Source: Cumulibacter soli
Lineage (GTDB): Bacteria; Actinomycetota; Actinomycetes; Mycobacteriales; Antricoccaceae
Assembly (NCBI RefSeq): GCF_004382795.1
Contig: NZ_SMSG01000003.1
Coordinates: forward strand, 1 to 64,000
Direction of reading: 5' to 3'
Length of the DNA: 64,000 nt
Position numbers and translations under genes: made by a program. Below, in pieces: positions 44,766-53,849 of the stretch. The notes below the pieces were generated by a model. It did not search any database, had not been told where the DNA came from, and saw nothing but the letters and a program-made list of their open reading frames with translations. Position 1 is the first letter of the stretch. Each line of letters begins with the position of its first letter.

Positions 44766-45455
44766 CTAGACGCGAGCGCCGTCGTCGAAGGGATCGTCCG
44801 GACGGTCGCGCAGTTGCATCAGTAGGTACCCGACCCCGCCCCCAATCAGCACGACGCCGATCACCACCGACAGCGTGAAAGAAATCGGCAGCACAGTCGG
44901 TGAGAAAAGCGCGATACAGCCCGCGATCAACAGCACGATGCCGATGACCACCTTGCTCGTAGGTTTGGGCATCGGTGGGGGAGGTGGCGGCTCGTACCCC
45001 TCATCTTCTTCGGCCTCGATCTCGGCGAGCCAATCGCCGTCCGCCTTACGCCAGCCGCTCGACGGCCCTTCGGGTTCCTGAGGTGCTGCCGGCCGCGGCG
45101 CTACCTCTGGTTCCGGGCGGTCCGGCACGTGCGAGGGGCCATCGAGCGCACCGATAATTTCGGCGAACCGCGCATCAACCTCCTGCGCGTCGAGAGTTAC
45201 TCGGCGTGCGCCGTACTCGCGGTGCGCCTCGTCTGCGACGGCGGCGGCATAAGACACCTTTTCCCCGTCGACGTACACCTCTCGAATGTCTGGGGAATCG
45301 GACCGGGCGACGTAGCAGGCAATCCGGGCATCGGACATCGCCGCGAGCAGCGACTCGGTCTCGTGGCGTTGGATGCTGCGGAGTCGGGTGTACGACGCGG
45401 CGATGAGCCCGTTGTGGCGATCGGGCCGTCCCTCAGGCTCTTCCAGCGTGCTCAT
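44766..45455 (-). CDS. membrane protein with two C-terminal helices, unknown function
   Basis: A 229-aa protein of unknown function. The first 100 residues are a soluble region (RLRSIQRHETESLLAAMSDARIACYVARSDSPDIREVYVDGEKVSYAAAVADEAHREYG). A Pro-rich linker with PPPPPPMPKP follows, then two membrane helices (VVIGIVLLIAGCIALF, FTLSVVIGVVLIGGGVGYLLM). ATGA overlap with the esterase gene upstream, so both are co-translated. Confidence 0.7.
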   Translation of the reverse strand: MSTLEEPEGRPDRHNGLIAASYTRLRSIQRHETESLLAAMSDARIACYVARSDSPDIREVYVDGEKVSYAAAVADEAHREYGARRVTLDAQEVDARFAEIIGALDGPSHVPDRPEPEVAPRPAAPQEPEGPSSGWRKADGDWLAEIEAEEDEGYEPPPPPPMPKPTSKVVIGIVLLIAGCIALFSPTVLPISFTLSVVIGVVLIGGGVGYLLMQLRDRPDDPFDDGARV

Positions 45456-46312
45456 GTCGTCCCGAGCCGATCAGAAATCCACTGCCGCGACGTATCGAAG
45501 ATGTATTGCGCGTCGTAATCCAGCGTGGCGACGTGGAACGAACGCGGCAGCACGTGATGGCTGACATCGGTGCTGGCGATTCCCGACAGCAAGATCCGTG
45601 CCGACGCCGGTTCGACGATGTGATCGGTCGCGCTCTGGTACAGCACGACGGGCGTCGACACCATGCCCAGATCGCCGCGGGTGATGCCCCATAGTTCTTG
45701 TAGGGAGTACGCCGCGCGCAACGGCAACCGGGTGTAGGCCAACTCGCGTACGCCAGGTTTCGCGACGTCGTTCGAGATCCCGGGGAACGAGCCGACGAAC
45801 CGCTGCAGCAGCGGGAGCAGGAAGGCATCGCGGCGTTCGGTCGACAGGGAGGGGTTGATCAGCATCGTGCCGAGTAACCGGTCGCCAAGCGACGTGGGGC
45901 CGTATTGCTGAGTCAACCGAATGGCGAGCGTTCCGCCCATCGAGAGCCCGGCGATAACGACCTTCTCGCAGTGCTCGCTCAGTCGAGCCAACGCACCCTC
46001 GAGCTCGCCGTACCAGTCGTGCCACCCGGTCGTGTTCATATCTCGCCAGGTCGTGCCGTGCCCTGGCAGTAGCGGCACGCTGACCGACCACCCAGAACGT
46101 TGCAGTTCGGCCGCCCACCCCCGCATAGCCTGCGGCGTGCTGGTGAATCCGTGCGCGAGCAGCACACCGACCCGGCGTCCCTCGCCGGTGTCGGCCAAGG
46201 TCTCGATGGGCTCGGCGCCGGGCATCGGTGTCACGGCTGTTTGCTGGGATGTCACGAATCTCTCCGCCATTGGTGAGGTCCGCTCGGCGAGCGCGGAATT
46301 CCTGGCACCCAT
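45452..46312 (-). CDS. alpha/beta hydrolase, carboxylesterase/lipase type
   Basis: Serine hydrolase of 286 aa similar to carboxylesterase Est30 and monoacylglycerol lipases. Triad S124 (GLSMGG), D230 (SATDHIVEP) and H260 (RSFHVATLDYD); oxyanion motif LAHGFTSTPQAM. No signal peptide. Start: ATG at 46312 with AAGG; ATG at 46270 is a weaker alternative. Together with the adjacent acyltransferase and glycerol kinase it fits glycerolipid turnover, an inference. Confidence 0.85.
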   Translation of the reverse strand: MGARNSALAERTSPMAERFVTSQQTAVTPMPGAEPIETLADTGEGRRVGVLLAHGFTSTPQAMRGWAAELQRSGWSVSVPLLPGHGTTWRDMNTTGWHDWYGELEGALARLSEHCEKVVIAGLSMGGTLAIRLTQQYGPTSLGDRLLGTMLINPSLSTERRDAFLLPLLQRFVGSFPGISNDVAKPGVRELAYTRLPLRAAYSLQELWGITRGDLGMVSTPVVLYQSATDHIVEPASARILLSGIASTDVSHHVLPRSFHVATLDYDAQYIFDTSRQWISDRLGTT

Positions 46313-46403
46313 GATGCCTTAGAGTCAGTGCACGTCGCCGGAGTTCGGTCACGGCGTCACCGCTTCGGCGGTATGGCCGGGCACCATCGGAAGGGTTACG
46401 CGC

Positions 46404-47171
46404 TTGTTCTACTGGTTGATGAAGTTCATCGTGATGGGTCCGCTGTTGCGGTTCTTCGGGCGCCCGAAGGTCACTGGCGCCGAGCACATTCCGAAGCGCG
46501 GCGGAGCAATCATCGCCTCGAACCATCTAGCGGTGGCGGACTCGTTCTATATGCCGTTGATGATTCGTCGTCGCGTGACTTTCCCAGCCAAGCAGGAGTA
46601 CTTCACCACCGGCGGGTTGAAGGGGAAGGCAATGAAGTTCTTCTTCTCCGCAGCGGGGCAGGTTCCGATCGACCGCTCCAGCGGCTCAGCGGCGAACGCG
46701 GCTCTGATCACCTGCAAACGTTTGCTGGCTGAGGGCGATCTGGTGGGAATCTATCCGGAGGGCACCCGTTCGCCGGACGGTCGCCTCTACCGGGGTAAGA
46801 CCGGTGTGGCGCGGATGGCGCTCGAGGCGCGGGTCCCGGTGATCCCGGTGGCGATGGTCGGCACGGACGAGGTGAACCCCGTCGGGTCGAAAATGTGGCG
46901 CCGTGGCCACGTGCAGGTTCGCTTTGGCGAACCGCTGGATTTCACCGAACTGCACGACAAGTCCGGTAACGCGCCCGCCGAACGCCAGATCACCGACCGG
47001 ATCATGCTCGAACTTAAGCGGCTCGGCGAGCAGGAATACGTCGACATGTACGCGGCGAAGGTCAAGACGGTCATGGATAAGACAGGGCATTCCGCCGAGC
47101 AGGTTGTGCGTGACATCGTCGCCACCTCCAACGCGCCGCAGCGGCGCCTTGAGGACGTCGAGAAACCTTAA
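46404..47171 (+). CDS. 1-acyl-sn-glycerol-3-phosphate acyltransferase (PlsC-type)
   Basis: Membrane-associated acyltransferase of 255 aa for phospholipid or glycolipid acylation. HX4D motif H41-D46 (NHLAVAD), glycerol-binding region, YPEGTRSPDG (E119-T121) and the VPVIPVAM motif. TTG start at 46404 preceded by GGAAGGG; ATG at 46422 is an alternative. The stop overlaps the convergent glpK stop by three bases. Mycobacteria carry a homologue at the corresponding place (recalled). Confidence 0.9.
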   Translation: MFYWLMKFIVMGPLLRFFGRPKVTGAEHIPKRGGAIIASNHLAVADSFYMPLMIRRRVTFPAKQEYFTTGGLKGKAMKFFFSAAGQVPIDRSSGSAANAALITCKRLLAEGDLVGIYPEGTRSPDGRLYRGKTGVARMALEARVPVIPVAMVGTDEVNPVGSKMWRRGHVQVRFGEPLDFTELHDKSGNAPAERQITDRIMLELKRLGEQEYVDMYAAKVKTVMDKTGHSAEQVVRDIVATSNAPQRRLEDVEKP

Positions 47172-48643
47172 TCCTCGGCCCAAGCCAGGCTGCGGCGCAC
47201 GGCGTCCCGCCATTGTTCGTGGCGGCCGTCATCGCGTACGCCCCGGACCGGCTCGAAGGCGCGATCCTCGCGCCAGGCTGCGGAAATCTCCGCCATGGAT
47301 CCCCACACGCCGCTCGCCAACCCGGCCAGGAACCCCGCACCGGCGGCCGTGGTGTCGGTGACCTGCGGGCGCCGCACCACGCAGCCGAGCTGATCGGCCT
47401 GCAGTTGGCACAACAGGTCGTTCTCGCTGGCGCCGCCATCGACTGACACGCTGGTCAGAGTGAGTCCGGTCTCGCCGGTCATCAGATCGATGACATCGCG
47501 GACTTCGAACGCGATCGCGTCGAGCGTTGCCCGGCACAGGTGGGCTCGGGTCGTGCCGCGGGTCAGGCCGAGGATGGTGCCGCGCGCGAGCGGATCCCAG
47601 TCCGGGGCGCCTAGACCAGTCAGGGCTGGCACGAACACGACGGACCCGCTGTCGGGCACCGAGCGCGCTAACGCCTCAGACTCGGCGGCGTTACCGATGA
47701 TTCCCAGCCCGTCGCGCAGCCACTGGACGGCGGCGCCCGTGACGAAAATAGAGCCTTCGAGGGCAAACGTCGGGCCATCGCCGAGGTCCCACGCCAGGGT
47801 GGTCAGCAGTCCGGATCCGCTACGTACCGGATCGTTTCCGGTATTCGCGAGGATGAACGACCCGGTGCCGTAGGTGCACTTGACCGATCCAGGAGTGAAA
47901 CATGCCTGGCCGAACAGCGCGGCTTGTTGGTCACCGGCGATTCCGGCGATCGGCAACGCACTGCCGTCGAGGCTGAGCACGGACGTTGTTGCGACGCGGC
48001 CGGACGATGTGGTGACCTCCGGCAGCGCGGCGCGTGGCGCCCCGAAGAGGTCGCACAGTTCATCGCTCCACTGCCCGGCGAACGTGTCGTACAGCAACGT
48101 GCGGCACGCATTCGTCACATCGGTGACGTGCAGCCCGCCGGTCATCCGGGCGATTAAGTACGAGTCAACGGTGCCCACGGCGTACCGACCGGACGTCACG
48201 CCCGCCCAAACCTCGGGTTCGTTCCGAGCGATCCACATCAGTTTTGTGGCCGAAAAGTACGGATCGAGGCGCAACCCGGTCAGGTCGCGCACGCGCGCTT
48301 CATGTCCCGCCTCGCGTAGTTCGGTGCAAATGGCTGCGCTGCGACGGTCCTGCCAGACGATCGCTGGCCGCGGCGCGGCGAAGGTAGCCCGGTCCCACAG
48401 CACGACAGTTTCACGCTGGTTGGTTATCCCGATACTTGTAGGCGGCTGCTCGGCTGCATCCAAGGCAGCGCGACAGGCCGCGAGCATCGCTCCCCAGATC
48501 GACTCCGGATCATGCTCAACCCAGCCAGGTCGAGGGAACAGTTGCGGGAATTCGCGGTAGCCGCGCGCGGTCACCGCGCCGTGCTCATCGATGACCAGGG
48601 CGGTGACGCCGGTCGTGCCGGCGTCGATGGCGAGAACGGGCAT
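47168..48643 (-). CDS. glpK: glycerol kinase
   Basis: ATP-dependent phosphorylation of glycerol to glycerol 3-phosphate. FGGY-family, 491 aa: DAGTTGVTALVIDEHG, ITNQRETVVLWD, WQDRRSA, CTYGTGSFILANTG and the C-terminal signature region with DGGASENDLLCQLQAD. No glpF, glpD or glpR is adjacent. Some residues differ from textbook GlpK (GAPDWDP in place of GAPYWDP), so a related polyol cannot be excluded. Confidence 0.9.
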   Translation of the reverse strand: MPVLAIDAGTTGVTALVIDEHGAVTARGYREFPQLFPRPGWVEHDPESIWGAMLAACRAALDAAEQPPTSIGITNQRETVVLWDRATFAAPRPAIVWQDRRSAAICTELREAGHEARVRDLTGLRLDPYFSATKLMWIARNEPEVWAGVTSGRYAVGTVDSYLIARMTGGLHVTDVTNACRTLLYDTFAGQWSDELCDLFGAPRAALPEVTTSSGRVATTSVLSLDGSALPIAGIAGDQQAALFGQACFTPGSVKCTYGTGSFILANTGNDPVRSGSGLLTTLAWDLGDGPTFALEGSIFVTGAAVQWLRDGLGIIGNAAESEALARSVPDSGSVVFVPALTGLGAPDWDPLARGTILGLTRGTTRAHLCRATLDAIAFEVRDVIDLMTGETGLTLTSVSVDGGASENDLLCQLQADQLGCVVRRPQVTDTTAAGAGFLAGLASGVWGSMAEISAAWREDRAFEPVRGVRDDGRHEQWRDAVRRSLAWAED

Positions 48644-48700
48644 TCATCGATGCTATGCGGTCCGCCTCGCGACCAAACGCGCATCGACTAGGTTCGGTGC

Positions 48701-49177
48701 GTGCGCTTCTTCTACGACACCGAATTCATCGAGGACGGCGTCGGCATCGATTTGGTGTCGATCGGCATCGTCGACGAGACCGGTCGCGAGTATTACGCCA
48801 TCTCCGCTGAGCACGACCCGTCAAAAGCCGGGCCGTGGGTACGCCGCAATGTGCTCGATCAGCTGCCGTCGCCGTCCAGCAAACTGTGGCGCAGCCGTTC
48901 GACGATCCGCGATGAGGTGCTCGAGTTCCTACTGGCTCCCGGCGAGCCGATCGAACTGTGGGCCTGGGTGGCGGCGTACGACCACGTCGCGCTGTGCCAG
49001 TTGTGGGGCGATATGACGCGCCTGCCCAAACAGATCCCGCGATTCACCCACGAGCTCAAACAGCGATGGGAGGACCGGGGGTCCCCGAAACTGCCACCTG
49101 CTGAGGTGAATGCGCACGACGCGCTGGTGGATGCGCGGCAGAACCTGACGCGGTGGCGGTTGATCCACGGCGAGTAG
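48701..49177 (+). CDS. 3'-5' exoribonuclease of the DEDD (Rv2179c-like) family
   Basis: A 158-aa RNase T-like fold protein; family members trim 3' RNA tails and are named polyadenylate-specific exoribonuclease AS. DEDD residues: D6 and E8 (FFYDTEFIE), D94 (AAYDHVAL) and D144, with H139 (NAHDALVDAR). GTG start. It directly precedes the class II DAHP synthase gene, as in mycobacteria (recalled). Confidence 0.88.
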   Translation: MRFFYDTEFIEDGVGIDLVSIGIVDETGREYYAISAEHDPSKAGPWVRRNVLDQLPSPSSKLWRSRSTIRDEVLEFLLAPGEPIELWAWVAAYDHVALCQLWGDMTRLPKQIPRFTHELKQRWEDRGSPKLPPAEVNAHDALVDARQNLTRWRLIHGE

Positions 49178-49196
49178 CCGGTGTAGGCGGGCATAG

Positions 49197-50582
<1,386 letters not shown>

Positions 50583-50762
50583 ACCCTGCGACGGAGCGCG
50601 CGTACCGGAAACAGTGGGCCAGGTTTACGGTAGGCCGCGACACGACAGGGCCGGATCGTCGCGTGAACGCAATCCGAAACTGCCTCGGATCCGGGTGCTA
50701 TGTTTAGCGCACTTTGTGGCGGGCTATCAGTCAACCTGGATGCCCCACCGTTGTGAGGGGCG

Positions 50763-51932
50763 ATGAGTATGGACTCGACGTTCCGAGTGCCCGGCGGCGA
50801 CCCGAATACTACGGAGGGGCGCAGTGATTCTGAGCCGCTGATTGCCTCCACCATCGGTATCGAACTTGATGGCGCCGAGACGCCGAGCGAAAAGAAGAGC
50901 GCCTGGATGCGGTTCGCATCGATTGTGCTCACGGTCGCCATTTTGTACCTGGTGTTCTTTGTGGTGCTGCCGAGTATCGCCAGTTATGAAGACATCTGGG
51001 ACGCCATCAGTTCGATGAGTGTCGCTGCAGCGATCGCGCTGATCGTCGGTGGTCTCCTGCTGATCGCGGTGACTGGGCTACAACTGGCGGCGGCGCTCGA
51101 GGGTCTGCGGTTCCTCCCGGCTGTCATCACCCAGCCGATGTCATCGGCTATAGGGGCGATCGTGCCGGGCGGGGCGATCGCCTCGCGCGCGGTGTTTCTG
51201 CGCCCGTTCGGTGTCGAGCCCGCGACGTACGCGCGTACGTATGCGGCCTCCGCGTTCTCGGTGACGTCCTGCGTGCTGGTGATGCCGTCGGTCGGGCTGA
51301 TCATCTTTTTGCTCGCGTCGCAGTCGCCGGATGCCCGCGATATGCGGACACTAGCGCTCATCGCCGCGCTGGTCGCGTTGGTCATCGCCGCGGTAATGCT
51401 CGTGATGGTCAGTAGCGCTGCAGTGTGCCGGTGGGTGGCGCGCACCGGCACCGCGATCGTCGCGAAGTCGGCGTGGTTGTCCGGGAAACTGCAGGCATCC
51501 GGGTGGGAAGTGGCGGTCGCGCAGTGGCGTGAGGACACGGTACAAATCGTGCGGGAGCGGCGATGGCGACTGGGTGCCTCGGTCCTGGCCGCCTATTGGG
51601 GCAATGGTGCCCTGATGATCGCGTGTATGTACGCGTGTGGACTGCCGTACTCCGCGATGAGCATCCTCATCGGGCTAGCGACGTGGAGTTTGGCGCGGTT
51701 GCTGCTGGCCGTACCGCTGACGCCCGGCGGCGTTGGCGTGTTGGAACTCGGGTACGCGGCCGTGTTCACCGCGATGGTCGCCGACGTTTTTGACGAGAGC
51801 GTGGTGGCAGGTGTGCTGCTGTACCGCGCGCTGACGTACGTCCTGCCGATCTTCCTTGGTGGTGTGTTGATCCTGATCACGCGCCTACGCGGTACCCGAG
51901 AGCGGCCGCATCACCGTGATGCTGAGCAATAG
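50763..51932 (+). CDS. flippase-like membrane protein (lysylphosphatidylglycerol synthase TM domain)
   Basis: A 389-aa polytopic protein of the LPG_synthase_TM/UPF0104 family, thought to flip lipid-linked substrates. An acidic N-terminal tail (1-45) is followed by about eight helices. The family motif PLTPGGVGVLELGYA lies near the C-terminus. No soluble lysyltransferase domain is attached. Start: ATG with GAGGGG upstream. Heads a rightward run with the patatin and second acyltransferase. Confidence 0.82.
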   Translation: MSMDSTFRVPGGDPNTTEGRSDSEPLIASTIGIELDGAETPSEKKSAWMRFASIVLTVAILYLVFFVVLPSIASYEDIWDAISSMSVAAAIALIVGGLLLIAVTGLQLAAALEGLRFLPAVITQPMSSAIGAIVPGGAIASRAVFLRPFGVEPATYARTYAASAFSVTSCVLVMPSVGLIIFLLASQSPDARDMRTLALIAALVALVIAAVMLVMVSSAAVCRWVARTGTAIVAKSAWLSGKLQASGWEVAVAQWREDTVQIVRERRWRLGASVLAAYWGNGALMIACMYACGLPYSAMSILIGLATWSLARLLLAVPLTPGGVGVLELGYAAVFTAMVADVFDESVVAGVLLYRALTYVLPIFLGGVLILITRLRGTRERPHHRDAEQ

Positions 51933-51941
51933 GTTGCGCCG

Positions 51942-52805
51942 ATGATGAGCGCGGATCAGCGTGTGACTGAACCAAAGAGTCGCGTCGCGTTCGTACTTGG
52001 CGGCGGAGGAGTTCTTGGCTCGTGCGAGGTCGGGATGTTGCGCGCTTTACTCGAGCGCGATATCCGACCGGATCTGGTGCTGGGTACGTCGATCGGTGCG
52101 ATCAACGGAGCGATGATTGCGGCCGACCCTAGCGTGTCGACGATCACCGGTATGACGGAGCTGTGGCAGCAGATCGGCGGTGGATCCGTCTTCGGCGAAT
52201 CGTTCCTCGCCCAGGTGCGCAACCTGGTGCGCAACCGTACCTACCTGTACGGCTCTGATCCGCTACGCGCCATGCTCATCGACCACTTCGGCGATCGGCG
52301 CATTGAAAGTCTCGCGGTGCCGTTTAACTGCGTCGCGGCCGGTATCGAGACCTCGGCAGAACGATGGTTTACCGAGGGACCGATCGTGCCGGCACTGCTG
52401 GCCAGCAGTGCCGTACCCGGGTTGTTCGCCTCTGTGGAAATCGACGGCGTGCATTACCTGGACGGGGGACTGGTCGACAGCATCCCAGTAGCCCGCGCGA
52501 TCGCGCTCGGGGCTCAGGAGGTCTACGTGCTGCAGGTCGGTCGGATCGAGACACCGTTGAGTCCGCCGCGCCGGCCGTGGGAGGTCGCGACGGTCGCGTT
52601 CGAGATAGCGCGTCGGCACCGGTTCGCCACAACGATGGCCGGCCTGTCCGACGAACATCGGGTGCACGTGTTGCCGACCGGCGCGCCGGTACCCACAGGA
52701 GTGCGTCAGCAACTGAAGTTTCGGGACTTCTCCGTCGTCCCGCGACGAATTGACGCGGCGTACGACGCGACCGCGCGTTATCTCGATTCGGCGGAGCGCA
52801 GATGA
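51942..52805 (+). CDS. patatin-like phospholipase
   Basis: Serine-aspartate dyad lipid acyl hydrolase of 287 aa. Oxyanion loop LGGGGVLGSCEVG (without the basic residue seen in plant patatins), nucleophile S50 (GTSIGAING) and catalytic D174 (YLDGGLVDS). Cytoplasmic, no signal peptide. The stop overlaps the next acyltransferase start (ATGA), which suggests deacylation and reacylation of the same lipid pool. Confidence 0.9.
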   Translation: MMSADQRVTEPKSRVAFVLGGGGVLGSCEVGMLRALLERDIRPDLVLGTSIGAINGAMIAADPSVSTITGMTELWQQIGGGSVFGESFLAQVRNLVRNRTYLYGSDPLRAMLIDHFGDRRIESLAVPFNCVAAGIETSAERWFTEGPIVPALLASSAVPGLFASVEIDGVHYLDGGLVDSIPVARAIALGAQEVYVLQVGRIETPLSPPRRPWEVATVAFEIARRHRFATTMAGLSDEHRVHVLPTGAPVPTGVRQQLKFRDFSVVPRRIDAAYDATARYLDSAERR

Positions 52806-53818
52806 GAGTGCCACCGAAGTGGGTACGGCGGCCAATCGCCTACCTCACGATCTACTTGTTGTTCGCCATCACTGTGCTCGCCTCGCCGGTGTTGGTGATC
52901 GCGGCGGTGATCGCCTCGTACCGCATGCCTGGTCGCTGGCGCGCGTTGCGGCTGTTTGGGTTCGCGATGACCGGACTGTTCGTGGAAGCGGTCGCCGTGT
53001 TGGTGGCCGGAATTCTCTGGCTTGCCAGCGGATGTGGCTTCGCCTTACGGTCACCGCGGTTCCAGCGTGCGCACTACGCCGTGTTGCGTTGGGCATTGGC
53101 GACTCTGATCGCATCCGCGAAACGGCTGTTTCATCTGGAAGTCGAGATCGAAGGCCCGGATCCGGCCTCCGAGGCCGCCTTGCCTCCCGACCGCCCGATG
53201 CTGGTGCTGTGCCGGCACGCCGGGCCTGGCGATAGTTTGCTGGTGATGGATGCACTGCTGAGCCAGGCGCGTCGGCGTCCCCGTGTCGTGCTGAAGGACA
53301 CGATGCAACTCGATCCGACAGTGGACCTCTACCTGAACCGGTTACCGGCGAAGTTCGTCAACCCGAATCCCGGTGAGGGCGAGAACATGACCGACGGGAT
53401 CGCGGCGCTCGCGCGCGATATGGGCAGGGACGACGCGCTGCTGATCTTTCCGGAGGGCGGGAATTTCACCCCGAAACGCCGCGAGCGCGCGATTCGACGG
53501 TTGCGCGAAGCCGGCCGCACCGAGGCAGCTGAACTGGCCATGTCGATGCGCCATGTACTTCCGCCGCGGCCGGCCGGCGTCAGCGCCGCGCTGGATGCGG
53601 CGCCTACCGCAGACGCTGTGTTCGTGGCCCATACCGGCCTCGATCACATGGCGACGGTCGCGGACATCTGGGCCGAATTACCACAGGACAAAGTGCTGCG
53701 GTCGCGCTGGCGGGTAGACGCCGCTGAGGGGATCGGGCGCACGGAGGACGAGCGAGTGCGCTGGCTGAACGAGCACTGGATCGACCTCGACGAGTGGATC
53801 GACGCCAAGAACGCGTGA
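52802..53818 (+). CDS. PlsC-type acyltransferase with N-terminal membrane helices
   Basis: A 338-aa protein with two or three hydrophobic helices at 12-75 and an acyltransferase domain. HX4D motif H139-D144 (CRHAGPGD), then IFPEGGNFTPKRRERAI as the substrate-binding block. Longer and with a more divergent motif II than the first PlsC gene, so the acceptor lipid probably differs. Co-translated with the patatin gene. Confidence 0.82.
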   Translation: MRVPPKWVRRPIAYLTIYLLFAITVLASPVLVIAAVIASYRMPGRWRALRLFGFAMTGLFVEAVAVLVAGILWLASGCGFALRSPRFQRAHYAVLRWALATLIASAKRLFHLEVEIEGPDPASEAALPPDRPMLVLCRHAGPGDSLLVMDALLSQARRRPRVVLKDTMQLDPTVDLYLNRLPAKFVNPNPGEGENMTDGIAALARDMGRDDALLIFPEGGNFTPKRRERAIRRLREAGRTEAAELAMSMRHVLPPRPAGVSAALDAAPTADAVFVAHTGLDHMATVADIWAELPQDKVLRSRWRVDAAEGIGRTEDERVRWLNEHWIDLDEWIDAKNA

Positions 53819-53849
53819 TCACCGGTTCCGCCGCTAACGCGCATAGTGA